Numbered from the stretch's first letter, positions 1 through 9,485 are shown. The stretch: DNA of 61,033 nt from Brachyspira sp. G79 (GCF_002379365.1 NZ_JQIU01000008.1:983257-1044289); one strand, 5' to 3'. Numbers and translations are program-made. The notes: generated by a model not told the origin, from the sequence alone.

Positions 1-44
1 ACAAATAATATTTTAAACAATTATAATTATCATAAAAATTGATA

Positions 45-599
45 ATGTATAATGATCATAATAGAATTACTAATATTTCATATTATGATATCAATGATGA
101 TAAAATCAATGCCTATGTATACAGCCATGAATATTTATGTTATGAAAGTTATGCTTCTCATTCAATAGAATATGATAAAAAAGGTAATATTATAGAAAAT
201 GCTTATTTAGATGAAAACGGAAACTATAAAAATATATCATCAGGATATGCAATATGCAGATACAGTTATAATGATATAGGACTGCCTACTGAAGAAACTT
301 ATTATGACAGTAATGAAAATAAAACTGTTTATCTTAATTCAAAAAAATTGTTTTTTGGATTTCATAAACTTACACGTGAATATGATGATAACGGTAATGT
401 TATAAAAATCTTATTTTATGATATAGATAATAATCTATGTATGGCAGATGTAAAATATGAACATTCCGCTTTTGACAAAATAAAATGTGCAGGACTTATA
501 TATGAATATAATAATTCAACAAGAAGTAAAATTACATATTTAGGTACTAATCAAAAAGAAATAAATGTCACGAAATGTATATCTATAATAAAATTTTAA
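45..599 (+). CDS. Hypothetical protein with YD-like repeats, possibly 5'-truncated
   Basis: The protein of about 184 residues carries at least three loose repeats of roughly 30 residues with the pattern EYDxxGNxIxxxYxDxxxN (for example EYDKKGNIIENAYLDENGN and EYDDNGNVIKILFYD). They resemble the YD/RHS-like repeats of surface or toxin-related proteins. There is no signal peptide, no membrane segment and no convincing ribosome binding site, and an in-frame stop lies at 33-35, just upstream. The start is therefore uncertain (TTG at 39 or ATG at 45). It may be the C-terminal remnant of a longer repeat protein whose 5' part lies outside the window. Function unknown. Confidence 0.5.
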   Translation: MYNDHNRITNISYYDINDDKINAYVYSHEYLCYESYASHSIEYDKKGNIIENAYLDENGNYKNISSGYAICRYSYNDIGLPTEETYYDSNENKTVYLNSKKLFFGFHKLTREYDDNGNVIKILFYDIDNNLCMADVKYEHSAFDKIKCAGLIYEYNNSTRSKITYLGTNQKEINVTKCISIIKF

Positions 600-1083
600 T
601 ATGAGGAAATAAATAATAAAAATAATATATAAAAATATAAGATGCAATAGATTTTAAAATAAAAGAGTGTTTATAAATATTAATTTCATTATAATAATTT
701 TTTAAATTTAATATAAGACATTATATAAAAATATGATAATAGTAACATAATAATTAAATATGTTTCCATAATTTAAATAATAATCTTACTGAAAACCGAT
801 TTTGATATGCCAAAATGACTATTTATTATTGCCCCAACAGAAAATCATATAAAAACTACTATAATAAAACTAATGGTATAATAAATAATTATAAATAAAA
901 ATTATAAATATATAATTTTTTATACAATATTTTATTTATTTATAAAAATTACATAAATAAAATATTTTACTTGAAGTTTTATAAAAATATGTTAATTAAT
1001 ATATAAAGATATTTAATTAAATATACTATAATACTATTAATATATTTAATTAAATATAGTTTTTGATAAAGGTATTATATAAT
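600..1083. other. AT-rich intergenic region
   Basis: I see no gene here. Near its right end two copies of the palindrome TATTTAATTAAATA (1010-1023 and 1043-1056) lie 33 bp apart and flank a TATAAT at 1027-1032. No good -35 box is visible. This is a possible control region for the GAF gene, although palindromes arise easily by chance in such AT-rich DNA. Confidence 0.4.
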
Positions 1084-1839
1084 ATGGATGGTTTAAATCT
1101 GGATTCACTTATAAAGCAGATGGATTTTGCTCTTTTAATTACAGCTTCAAAGCAGGAAGAGGATTGTTTTAATATAATCATAGATACTGCTGTATCAATA
1201 ACAGATGCTGAAGCAGGACATTTACTTCTATTAGATGATGATATGGAATATTTAGTATTAAAAGCATATAAGACAATAAACAATGAAAAGGTTGAAGATT
1301 TTAAAGTACATATAGGCAGAGGTATTGCAGGAAATGTATTTATGTCTGGACAGGCTTTAAATATTGCAGATATATCAGAGAACAAAGATATGTATAAATC
1401 AGTAAGTTCTGCTTTGCATGATACAGAAAATACTATAAAAATAGAAATAGATGATATAGCAATAGTACCTATAAAAATAAAAGATGAAGTTATAGGAGTT
1501 TTGGAAGTTATAAATAAAAAAGATAATTCTCATTTTTCACAGCAGGATATGAATCATTTATATTCTTTTGCAAAAATAGCTTCTATTGTTATTGAAGATA
1601 ATTATACTGATAGAAATATAAGAGAAATATTAGCCTCATCTCTTAAAGATATTTCTAAAAGAGAAAAAGTTATTGAAAAGCTTGATTCATATACTAAAAA
1701 CCCAATATTAAAAGAGGCACTGGAAATTTCAAATCTTTTAAATAAAATAGGAAATATAGATGAAAGAGAACTAGTTTTCTGTAAACAATTTTTGAATAAT
1801 TATTTAGTACATTTAGAAAAAATGCTGTTAAGGAAATAA
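1084..1839 (+). CDS. GAF domain protein
   Basis: The protein has 251 residues. A single GAF domain fills roughly residues 15-175: AEAGHLLLLDDD, then IGRGIAGNVFMSGQ, then IVPIKIKDEVIGVLEVINK. A helical tail of about 70 residues follows, ending NNYLVHLEKMLLRK. GAF domains bind small ligands or sense redox state; the ligand is unknown. There is no output domain, signal peptide or membrane segment. ATG 1084 is preferred to TTG 1063 because AAAGG at 1068-1072 precedes it. The subtilase gene starts 3 nt after the stop, so the two are co-transcribed and the GAF protein is a plausible regulator or partner of the protease. Confidence 0.8.
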   Translation: MDGLNLDSLIKQMDFALLITASKQEEDCFNIIIDTAVSITDAEAGHLLLLDDDMEYLVLKAYKTINNEKVEDFKVHIGRGIAGNVFMSGQALNIADISENKDMYKSVSSALHDTENTIKIEIDDIAIVPIKIKDEVIGVLEVINKKDNSHFSQQDMNHLYSFAKIASIVIEDNYTDRNIREILASSLKDISKREKVIEKLDSYTKNPILKEALEISNLLNKIGNIDERELVFCKQFLNNYLVHLEKMLLRK

Positions 1840-1842
1840 ATT

Positions 1843-2601
1843 ATGAAGTCTGAAATATTCCATATAAATAAAGATGATATATTAAAAGGTTTGAGCGGAA
1901 AGGGAGTAAAAATTGGAATTATAGACAGCGGTATAGAAGCCTCTCATAATGCATTTAAAGATAATAACCCAATAAAAGGAGGTGTTGTAGTAGAATACGA
2001 AAATGATGAAGCTGTTATTAAAGATTATAAAGGATATGATCAGTACGGACATGGAACTGCATGTGCTGGAATAATACATTCTATAGCTAAAGATGCTGAA
2101 CTCTACAGCATACAGGTATTGGGAAATAAATTGTCTGGAAAAGTAGATGTATTTTTAAAAGGTTTAGAGTGGGCTATAGAAAACAAAATGGATATTATAA
2201 ATTTGAGTTTAGGAACTACAAATAAGACATACAGTAGCAATTTTTATAATTTATTAGACAAAGCATATTATAAAAATATAACTTTAGTTGCTGCTGATAA
2301 TAATGAGCCCATACCAAGCATACCGTCAATATTTTCTTCTGTAATATCTGTTGAAGCTATAGCAAGCGATGATAAATATGAGTTTTATTTCAGAGACAGC
2401 AACTGCATAGAGTTTTTGGCAAGAGGTTTATATGTAAAAGTACCTTGGGTTAACAATTCATATATGACAATGCTTGGAAACAGTTTTGCTGCTCCGCATA
2501 TATCTGGAATAGTCGCTCTTCTTAAAGAAAAAAATAAAAATCTCTCCCCATTTGAAATAAAGAGTATATTAAAAAATATAAGCAGTAATGATAGTATATA
2601 A
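1843..2601 (+). CDS. Subtilisin-like (S8) serine protease, cytoplasmic, minimal
   Basis: The 252-residue protein is essentially a bare S8 catalytic domain. The triad is visible as Asp28 (IGIIDSG), His70 (YGHGTACAG) and Ser214 (GNSFAAPH). The oxyanion-hole Asn sits in VAADNNEP, where most subtilases have AAGN. There is no signal peptide, propeptide or C-terminal extension, so it is probably an intracellular enzyme that needs neither secretion nor pro-domain removal. It begins 3 nt after the GAF gene with its ribosome binding site inside that gene's end, which implies tight coupling. The substrate is unknown. Confidence 0.85.
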   Translation: MKSEIFHINKDDILKGLSGKGVKIGIIDSGIEASHNAFKDNNPIKGGVVVEYENDEAVIKDYKGYDQYGHGTACAGIIHSIAKDAELYSIQVLGNKLSGKVDVFLKGLEWAIENKMDIINLSLGTTNKTYSSNFYNLLDKAYYKNITLVAADNNEPIPSIPSIFSSVISVEAIASDDKYEFYFRDSNCIEFLARGLYVKVPWVNNSYMTMLGNSFAAPHISGIVALLKEKNKNLSPFEIKSILKNISSNDSI

Positions 2602-2674
2602 TTCTTAATTAATAAAAACTATTTGCAAATATAAATATATATATTATAATCACTAAAAATATATTGGAGAACAT

Positions 2675-3697
2675 ATGAAAATATTAGGCATAGATACTTC
2701 CTGCGATGATACTTCTGTGGCAATAGTTGAAGATGGAAATAAAGTTTTATCATCAGTATTAAGCTCATCAATAGACGCTCATAAAGATTTTCAAGGAGTA
2801 GTTCCAGAAATTGCAGCAAGAAAACATTTGGAAGCTATACTTTATGTAATAGATAAAGCTATAAAAGATGCTGATACCTCATTAGAGGAAATAGATTTAT
2901 TTGCAGTTACAAACAGACCAGGGCTTTTAGGTTCTCTTCTTGTTGGAGTAGGAAGTGCAAAGGCATTGGCTTTTTCACTAAATAAACCATTACTAGCATT
3001 AGACCATATAGCAGCACATATTTACTCACCTCATCTTACAAATAATATAGAGTTTCCATATATAGCATTAGTTGTATCTGGAGGACATACTATAATAACA
3101 GAAGTTCATGACTACGGAGAATATAAAGTTGTAGGTACTACATTAGATGACGCTGTAGGTGAGGCTTTTGATAAAGTAGCCAAGTTTTTAAATCTAGGAT
3201 ACCCAGGAGGACCTATAATAGATAAACTTGCAAAAGAAGGAAATAAAGAAGCAATAAAATACCCTGTTATTTTACTTAACGGTATAGATGAATACAATTT
3301 CTCATACAGCGGACTTAAAACAGCATGCGTATACTCTACAAAAAAATATTTAAAAGAAGGATACAAAGCTACAAATGAAAATATAGCTACCGCCTTTCAA
3401 ATAAGTGCTATAGAGCCTTTATATATAAAAACTCTTAAATACTCACAAAAAAGCGGTATAAAAAGAGTTACATTATCTGGAGGGGTTGCCTGCAATAGTT
3501 ATCTTCGTGAGAGATTTGGAAACTCAAAAGATTTTGAATGCTATCTTCCAGCTTTAAAATACACTACCGACAATGCCGCTATGGTAGCAGGACTTGCATA
3601 CTATATGAAAGATAAAGAAAGTTTTGCTGATTATAGTTTGGACTGCTCTTCTAGGGTGCTTAATAAAAAGTATAATAAGAATAAAAGTATTAAATAG
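2675..3697 (+). CDS. tsaD: tRNA N6-adenosine threonylcarbamoyltransferase TsaD
   Basis: TsaD transfers threonylcarbamoyl from threonylcarbamoyl-AMP to A37 of ANN-decoding tRNAs, working with TsaB and TsaE. The 340 residues match the family length. Visible features are the N-terminus MKILGIDTSCDDTSVAIV, the metal-binding HxxxH (LDHIAAHI) near residue 110, the ASKHA nucleotide-binding pieces VVSGGHT and LSGGVACN, and a C-terminal TDNAAMVA. GGAG lies 5 nt upstream of the ATG. A strong hairpin follows. TsaB and TsaE are not in the window. Confidence 0.96.
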   Translation: MKILGIDTSCDDTSVAIVEDGNKVLSSVLSSSIDAHKDFQGVVPEIAARKHLEAILYVIDKAIKDADTSLEEIDLFAVTNRPGLLGSLLVGVGSAKALAFSLNKPLLALDHIAAHIYSPHLTNNIEFPYIALVVSGGHTIITEVHDYGEYKVVGTTLDDAVGEAFDKVAKFLNLGYPGGPIIDKLAKEGNKEAIKYPVILLNGIDEYNFSYSGLKTACVYSTKKYLKEGYKATNENIATAFQISAIEPLYIKTLKYSQKSGIKRVTLSGGVACNSYLRERFGNSKDFECYLPALKYTTDNAAMVAGLAYYMKDKESFADYSLDCSSRVLNKKYNKNKSIK

Positions 3698-3717
3698 TAT
3701 TTTTTGAATTTATAATT

Positions 3718-3768
3718 AAGGCTTTACCATTACAAATTAAGTAATTAAGTAAAGCCTTATTTTTTTAT
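3718..3768 (+). terminator. Rho-independent terminator after tsaD
   Basis: A perfect 10-bp stem, AAGGCTTTAC at 3718-3727 with GTAAAGCCTT at 3749-3758, is followed by a T-rich run. It sits between the convergent tsaD and lipoprotein genes. Confidence 0.85.
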
Positions 3769-3794
3769 TAAAAAATTTATATTATTTGTTTTAT

Positions 3795-5279
3795 TTATTT
3801 TTCAATAAGCCATTCATCACCATATTTTTTAACCTCTAAAATTACAGACTCTCCTGCATCACTCCTTATGCATAGAGAATCTCCATCATAATTTACTATA
3901 TCTTTAAGCGTCATTTCATTAGTTATAATATTAAGATAATAATCAATTTCCTGTGTAGCTAAAAACCAGTCTGCTTCCATACCCTCAACAGCTCCGTCAT
4001 TTTGTTTATTTTCTTCCAAATGCTTTTTTATTTCTTCAAAACTATTTTCTAAATTTTTAATATAATTGTCAGAAAAATATCCTGAATTTTCAAATTTAGC
4101 TATATAGAGATATACATTCTCCATGTTAATCTCATAATATCCGCCGCCCTCAAAATCAAAATCTACAGTTTTATTAAAAATATCATTTAATTCACTGTAA
4201 TTTTCAGCATACCATCTGCAGGCATTATAATACGCTTTTTCTTTAGTGCTTTTATCATCAGCATTTATTATTTCAGGAGCTTTTTTATATATACCAGTAA
4301 ATCCATAGCTTCCGTTAGGCTCTGTTACCATAATAGTATCAATATTTATAGGCTGAATAGATATAATATAACCTCCATCAGCACCTACAACCTCTTCATA
4401 ATCTAAAGTCTGAGAACCTATACCGCAATAAGGTTCAACATACTGATTTTCTGATAATAACATTTTACTAACATCTGTACTTTGAATATTGGTTACTGTT
4501 TGTCCATTTTCATCTGTAGTTATGTTAACAGCATAGAAATAGAATGTTCCGTCATCATTTTTCTTTAATTCGATAGAAGCATTATAACCATTTGTATATA
4601 CATTATCAAAATTATAATTATTAATATCCCCTACTTCTTCTGGTCTGTAATCTGATTTTGATATTAATATGCCTCTTGATATTCTATTGTACTCATCAAA
4701 AGTTACATCGGCTTTATTCTCATAAGGAAAATTATCAAAATTAGGATTTTCTTTTACTTCTCTGTAGTAATAATTAGAATAATAATTTTCTTTTTCCCAT
4801 TTAGTCATTATTGTTTCAATAGGGTCGCCTTCATAGCCTGCATAATTATCTTCATAAAGAATTCCGTTTATTACTGAAAAGCCTTTATAATTTGTAGCTA
4901 TATTGCTTGGTCCTTCTTTGTATCTATCTTGTATATTATAAGTTTCATAATAGTAGGCATTAGTTCCATCTTTTGAAGATTCAAATATGTAATTTTTATC
5001 TTCTCTATAACTTCCATGCTCAAATACATACTCTATATCTCCGTTATCTTTGAAAGTATATTGAGAATTTCCGCCTATTAATATTTTATTTTTTACTTTT
5101 TCTAAAAATGCTGCATCTTCTTTTGATAATATTTCTGTTGCTGGTATAGTTTTATTTGACTGTACTGACTCATTTGTATTAACAGTATTTACATTAACAT
5201 TTGTTTGATTATCAGTTTTATTACCACACTGAATTATAAATAAAGACATAATTGTAATTAATAAAAGTATTTTTTTCAT
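3795..5279 (-). CDS. Putative spirochaetal lipoprotein
   Basis: The protein has about 494 residues. The N-terminus MKKILLLITIMSLFIIQCGN is a lipoprotein signal with the relaxed lipobox (FIIQC) common in spirochaetes, so it is probably lipidated at Cys18. A Thr/Asn-rich linker follows, then a Tyr- and Asp-rich body with no domain I recognise. The ATG at 5279 is preferred to the one at 5291 because GGAG lies just before it. It seems to be a single-gene unit, with a terminator downstream and the phosphatase fragments upstream on the same strand. Surface or periplasmic location is inferred; function unknown. Confidence 0.8.
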   Translation of the reverse strand: MKKILLLITIMSLFIIQCGNKTDNQTNVNVNTVNTNESVQSNKTIPATEILSKEDAAFLEKVKNKILIGGNSQYTFKDNGDIEYVFEHGSYREDKNYIFESSKDGTNAYYYETYNIQDRYKEGPSNIATNYKGFSVINGILYEDNYAGYEGDPIETIMTKWEKENYYSNYYYREVKENPNFDNFPYENKADVTFDEYNRISRGILISKSDYRPEEVGDINNYNFDNVYTNGYNASIELKKNDDGTFYFYAVNITTDENGQTVTNIQSTDVSKMLLSENQYVEPYCGIGSQTLDYEEVVGADGGYIISIQPINIDTIMVTEPNGSYGFTGIYKKAPEIINADDKSTKEKAYYNACRWYAENYSELNDIFNKTVDFDFEGGGYYEINMENVYLYIAKFENSGYFSDNYIKNLENSFEEIKKHLEENKQNDGAVEGMEADWFLATQEIDYYLNIITNEMTLKDIVNYDGDSLCIRSDAGESVILEVKKYGDEWLIEK

Positions 5280-5344
5280 ATTAATCTCCATAACAAATAT
5301 AATTTAGTATAGTATAATATAATTACAAATATATCAACAAAATA

Positions 5345-6655
5345 TTATAATAATCTTGCAACTAAAAGAGTGATATCATCAAACTGAGGAGTTTTTCCTC
5401 TGAAAGAAATAGTTTCATTAACTATATCATCAACTAATTCTTTAGCATCATCATAATCATTTTTAAGAATATTTTTAAGCCTTTCTTCGCCATATTCTTC
5501 TTCATCTTTATTGAAAGTTTCAGTGATACCGTCAGTATATAAAATAATAGTATCTCCGTTAGAATAAGAAATCTGCTTATTTTGATATGAAGCATCTTCA
5601 ATAAATCCTAAAGGCTTACCATGAGTGTGCATTTCATATATAGAATCTAAAGAACTAATTTGATATTTTTTAATTAAATACTGGGTTAAATGTCCTGCAT
5701 TAGAATATGTAAGAGTTTTATTTTCAGTATCAATAACAAGAAGGAAACAAGTAACAAACATACCATTATTGGAATCTTTGTATATATGCTTATTGGCAGA
5801 TTCTAATATTTTGGCAGGATCGTCCATCTCAGAAAAATACACTCTAAGTATAGAGCGTGTCATAGTCATAAAAAATCCAGCCCCCAAACCTTTACCAGAT
5901 ACATCAGCTATAACAAGAGCATATTTAGTATTACTTATCTTTATATAATCGTAGAAATCGCCACCTACATTTTTACTTGGTATGCTTACCGCTGCTATAT
6001 CAAATAAACCATCATTAGGGAACTCTTTAGGAAGTACGCTTTTCTGAAGCTGTTCTGTAAAATTAATCTCTTCTGTTAAAGATTCTTTTATTTTTGATTC
6101 TTCAGATAATAATACATGCATATAATTCTCGCCTATCTGCTGAGCAAGCATCTCTAAAAGCGATAAATTACTTAAATTAAATGCCTTATCAATATTTCTC
6201 TCTGTAGCAGAAAGAAAACCTATTATCTCATCTTTCGCTACTATAGGAGCTACCATAAAACTATTTCTTTTATATCTAAGATTTTTATTAGGTCTGAATC
6301 TGCTATCTCTGTCTACATCATAAGAATAAACAGGCTTTCCAGTACGAAGAACTTCTGAAAGTACATTGTCATCAACAGTTACAACTCCATATTTAAGAAC
6401 ATCTTCATCAATACCAATACCAGCCTTAAACTTGAAAACTCCATTCTCTTTTAATATTACAGATACCCGATGAGCTTCAAACGCCTCACACACTATACTA
6501 ATATTATCATTGAGTATCTCTTCTATAGTTTCGCATTTATTAATAGAAATAGACATCTGATACAAAGCACCAACCTCATAAGCCCTTGACTGTGCTCTGT
6601 CATATACCATTTTATTAACTAAAGCTAAAGATACAATATTTGCAAATAATGACAT
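5345..6655 (-). CDS. SpoIIE-type PP2C phosphatase with GAF, 3' part of a frameshifted gene
   Basis: This 436-residue frame starts inside the end of one GAF domain, continues with a second GAF domain (about residues 25-180) and ends with a PP2C/SpoIIE serine phosphatase domain (about 205-436). Metal-site motifs are visible: VGGDFYDY, ALVIADVSGKGLGAGFFM, YSNAGH, ILYTDGITE and FDDITLLVARL. Such enzymes dephosphorylate anti-sigma-factor antagonists or similar regulators. The frame stays open back to the T8 tract at 6720-6727 and would join the upstream fragment if one base were added. The ATG at 6655 is internal to a GAF domain, so it is not the natural start. Confidence 0.85.
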   Translation of the reverse strand: MSLFANIVSLALVNKMVYDRAQSRAYEVGALYQMSISINKCETIEEILNDNISIVCEAFEAHRVSVILKENGVFKFKAGIGIDEDVLKYGVVTVDDNVLSEVLRTGKPVYSYDVDRDSRFRPNKNLRYKRNSFMVAPIVAKDEIIGFLSATERNIDKAFNLSNLSLLEMLAQQIGENYMHVLLSEESKIKESLTEEINFTEQLQKSVLPKEFPNDGLFDIAAVSIPSKNVGGDFYDYIKISNTKYALVIADVSGKGLGAGFFMTMTRSILRVYFSEMDDPAKILESANKHIYKDSNNGMFVTCFLLVIDTENKTLTYSNAGHLTQYLIKKYQISSLDSIYEMHTHGKPLGFIEDASYQNKQISYSNGDTIILYTDGITETFNKDEEEYGEERLKNILKNDYDDAKELVDDIVNETISFRGKTPQFDDITLLVARLL

Positions 6656-6714
6656 TACAACTGTATCCTGCTCTATAAACTTACCATTTTTTTTATTTAT
6701 TAAAAATAATGAGC

Positions 6715-7116
6715 CTATATTTTTTTTCTTACTTTTAGAGGTACAAATAATATATTTTTAAGCTCTTCTCCTAATACTTCTTTCATAGGAATAAAAGCAG
6801 AATCGTCCTGAGGATCATTAGAATATAATGAAGATGATGTAGTATAAGCTCTTACAGCTAGAGGTCTTTCACTATCTATAATATTTCCGAAAAATTTACT
6901 CCCTAAAGGACCTATGGACATTTCGTAGTGAAGATTATACAATTCCTGATCTACCAAATATAAAAGAATAGAATCTGTATACATTATAGTTTTTATTTCT
7001 GATATGATTGTAACCAAAGTTTCATCATGATCACTGCTGGCATTCATTCTTTTGATAATACCTGAAAATACTTCAAGCTGCTTTTCTGGATTATCTACTA
7101 TATCATATATATCCAC
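6715..7116 (-). CDS. N-terminal GAF fragment of the frameshifted SpoIIE phosphatase
   Basis: The 133-residue frame covers the first two thirds of a GAF domain (SDHDETLVTIISEI to LKNILFVPLKVRKK) and then stops at 6715-6717. On the coding strand the break falls in a run of eight A residues (6720-6727). With nine A residues the protein would read VRKK-N-IGSLFLINKKNG, the normal end of a GAF fold, and would run into the SpoIIE frame for a total of roughly 590 residues. It is either a true inactivating or phase-variable frameshift, transcriptional slippage, or a sequencing error. A promoter region without other genes lies upstream. Confidence 0.75.
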   Translation of the reverse strand: MDIYDIVDNPEKQLEVFSGIIKRMNASSDHDETLVTIISEIKTIMYTDSILLYLVDQELYNLHYEMSIGPLGSKFFGNIIDSERPLAVRAYTTSSSLYSNDPQDDSAFIPMKEVLGEELKNILFVPLKVRKKI

Positions 7117-7316
7117 ACAATACCTCTAACGTTATTAGTACATACTATTTTATTATATCATAGTGTATTTTATAGTCAACATATATTTATAATTAATTAT
7201 ATTTGCTGCAAAACTTGATTAATTAAGATTAGTTTTATTTAGTGATATGATATTGAAGTTTTTTTATTAATTGTATATATTATAGAGAAAAATTTATATA
7301 TATTTTTAAGGAAAGT

Positions 7317-8291
7317 ATGAAAAGAGGCATAACAATAGAAGGTATAAATATACCATCAAGATTTTTTCTAGCACCAATGGCTGGATATACTGATTATGTA
7401 TTTAGAAGATTGTCAAGAAGATTTGGAGCAGGACTTCTTATAACAGAGCTTGTAAGTGCTGCTGCTTTGGCAAGACAGGTTAAAAAAACTTACAGATATA
7501 TGGAGCATAAAGAAGATGAATACCCAATATCTCTTCAGCTATTCGGAGCTAATGAAGATGATTATAAAAAAGCAATAGAAATAACCAATTTAAGCGGATT
7601 TTCATTTATAGATATTAATATGGGCTGCCCCACAAAAAAAGTAGTAAAAAATAACGGAGGGGCTGGACTTTTAGAAGATACAGATAAAATGATTTCTATA
7701 TTAAAAGCAGTAAAAAGCGTATCGCCTTTACCTGTAAGCGTAAAAATAAGACTTGGATTAAAACGAGGAGAAGGCGGGGAAATAGAAAGAGCATTAGCAT
7801 TAAAAGAAAATGGAGCATGCTTTCTTACATTGCATGGAAGATATGCAAGCGATTTATACAGAGGCACTGCTGACTGGGAGGCTATAGCAAAAGTAAAAGA
7901 TGCACTTGGAAAAGATTATATACTAATAGGAAATGGGGATATAAAAACAAAAGAAGATGCATTAAAAGCATTTAATATATCAAATGTAGACGGCATAATG
8001 GTGGGAAGAGGTGCTGTTGGCAATCCTTGGATATTTAGAGAGCTTAATACAATATTTGAAGATAATGATTATTATAATAATGATATAACAGAAAATGACA
8101 GCTTAAAAAACATTATTAAAGAACATATAAACGGATGCTGTGAGTTGTATGGTGAAATAAGCGGCATACATTTTATGCGTAAATTTGTTATGAAATATCT
8201 TACTGGATATAAAATGGAAAAAAAAATTGATCTTATGAAATGCGAAAGTAAAGAAGAATTATTTAAAATATTAGACAGCATAATATCTTAA
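7317..8291 (+). CDS. dusB: tRNA-dihydrouridine synthase (DusB/NifR3 family)
   Basis: This FMN enzyme reduces uridine to dihydrouridine in the D-loop of tRNA. Its 324 residues form a TIM barrel with FLAPMAGYTDYVFR at the N-terminus, the catalytic Cys in DINMGCPTKK, the Lys of SVKIRLG and the FMN-phosphate loop GNGDI/VGRGAVGNPW, followed by the helical C-terminal domain. The start is supported by AAGGAA 4-5 nt upstream. It is a monocistronic unit with a hairpin downstream shared with the convergent ABC gene. Confidence 0.94.
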   Translation: MKRGITIEGINIPSRFFLAPMAGYTDYVFRRLSRRFGAGLLITELVSAAALARQVKKTYRYMEHKEDEYPISLQLFGANEDDYKKAIEITNLSGFSFIDINMGCPTKKVVKNNGGAGLLEDTDKMISILKAVKSVSPLPVSVKIRLGLKRGEGGEIERALALKENGACFLTLHGRYASDLYRGTADWEAIAKVKDALGKDYILIGNGDIKTKEDALKAFNISNVDGIMVGRGAVGNPWIFRELNTIFEDNDYYNNDITENDSLKNIIKEHINGCCELYGEISGIHFMRKFVMKYLTGYKMEKKIDLMKCESKEELFKILDSIIS

Positions 8292-8314
8292 TAATTTAAA
8301 TATTTATAATAAAT

Positions 8315-8350
8315 AAGGCTCTGCATCAAAAAGCAAAGCCTTATTTTAGT
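8315..8350. terminator. Bidirectional terminator between dusB and the ABC ATPase gene
   Basis: The arms are AAGGCTCTGC at 8315-8324 and GCAAAGCCTT at 8333-8342, with one mismatch and a short loop. T-rich sequence leaves the hairpin on both strands, which suits the convergent gene pair. Confidence 0.75.
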
Positions 8351-8369
8351 ATTACTATTTTATTATTAC

Positions 8370-9485
8370 TTACTGCTCTACTAAAATATTTTTCTGAGTA
8401 TCTTTGTCAAATATATGAAGTCTATTTAAATCAAAATCCATAAATGCCTGCTGATCTCTTTCATAATCATCACTTGTATTTATCCTTATAGTAATTTGAG
8501 AATCTCCAAAGTTCATATATAAATAACTTTCAGAACCTATCATCTCAATAACATCAATAATAGCCTGTATTAAATTTGGAGAACTGCTTTCTGATTTATC
8601 TTTATATAAAGAAATATTTTCTGGTCTTATTCCAAGTACAACTTCTTTTCCATCGTAAGAATCATCAACTTTTGAAATTCTTTCGTTATTAAGTTCAATT
8701 TCATATCTGTCAAAACTAGCATACCACTTTCCACTTTTTTTAGTTAAAACAGCATTTATAAAATTCATCTGAGGAGCCCCAATAAATCCAGCTACAAATA
8801 AATTTTTAGGACTATTATAAAGTGTTTTAGCATCATCAACTTGCATAATATCGCCATCTTTCATAACAACAATCCTAGTACCCATAGTCATGGCCTCTAC
8901 CTGGTCATGAGTTACATATACAAAAGTAGTTTGAAGCTGTTTATGAAGTTTAATTAATTCTGTACGCATCTGCACTCTCAATTTGGCATCAAGGTTTGAT
9001 AAAGGCTCATCTAATAAAAATACAGATGGATTTCTTACCATAGCTCTTCCTAAAGCTACCCTCTGACGCTGACCTCCTGATAATGCTTTGGGCTTTCTGT
9101 CTAATAAATGAGCTATATCAAGAACCTTAGCTGCCCATTCAACACGTTTTTTTATTTCATCTTTCGGAGTTTTTCTTAATTCCAGACCAAATGCCATATT
9201 TTTAAATACTGACATATGCGGATATAAAGCGTAGTTCTGAAAAACCATCGCAATATCCCTATCTTTTGGAGCTACATCATTAACTAATCTATCCCCAATA
9301 TAGAGTTTACCATCTGTTATATCTTCTAATCCTGCTATCATACGAAGTGTAGTAGATTTTCCACAGCCAGATGGACCTACGAGAATAACAAATTCCTTAT
9401 CTTCTATATCTAAACTAAAATCCTTAACTACTTCTACCTTATTATCATATACTTTTCTTACATGCTCAAATTTTATACTTGACAT
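8370..9485 (-). CDS. Sugar ABC transporter ATP-binding protein (MalK/UgpC/MsmX type)
   Basis: The 371-residue protein is an ABC ATPase with a C-terminal TOBE/OB regulatory domain, as in MalK, UgpC and MsmX, which energise carbohydrate importers at the inner membrane. Walker A is GPSGCGKST, the signature is LSGGQRQRVALGRA, Walker B is VFLLDEPLSNLD and the switch is VTHD. Residues about 235-371 form the TOBE part (LGIRPENISL). No permease or binding protein is nearby, so it is likely a shared ATPase serving several importers, as MsmX does (inference). A good promoter lies about 120 bp upstream. Confidence 0.92.
   Translation of the reverse strand: MSSIKFEHVRKVYDNKVEVVKDFSLDIEDKEFVILVGPSGCGKSTTLRMIAGLEDITDGKLYIGDRLVNDVAPKDRDIAMVFQNYALYPHMSVFKNMAFGLELRKTPKDEIKKRVEWAAKVLDIAHLLDRKPKALSGGQRQRVALGRAMVRNPSVFLLDEPLSNLDAKLRVQMRTELIKLHKQLQTTFVYVTHDQVEAMTMGTRIVVMKDGDIMQVDDAKTLYNSPKNLFVAGFIGAPQMNFINAVLTKKSGKWYASFDRYEIELNNERISKVDDSYDGKEVVLGIRPENISLYKDKSESSSPNLIQAIIDVIEMIGSESYLYMNFGDSQITIRINTSDDYERDQQAFMDFDLNRLHIFDKDTQKNILVEQ

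Noticed and set aside
1050-1385. Minus-strand open frame opposite the GAF gene
   Set aside because: It lies entirely over a well-supported gene, has no recognisable domain and no ribosome binding site.
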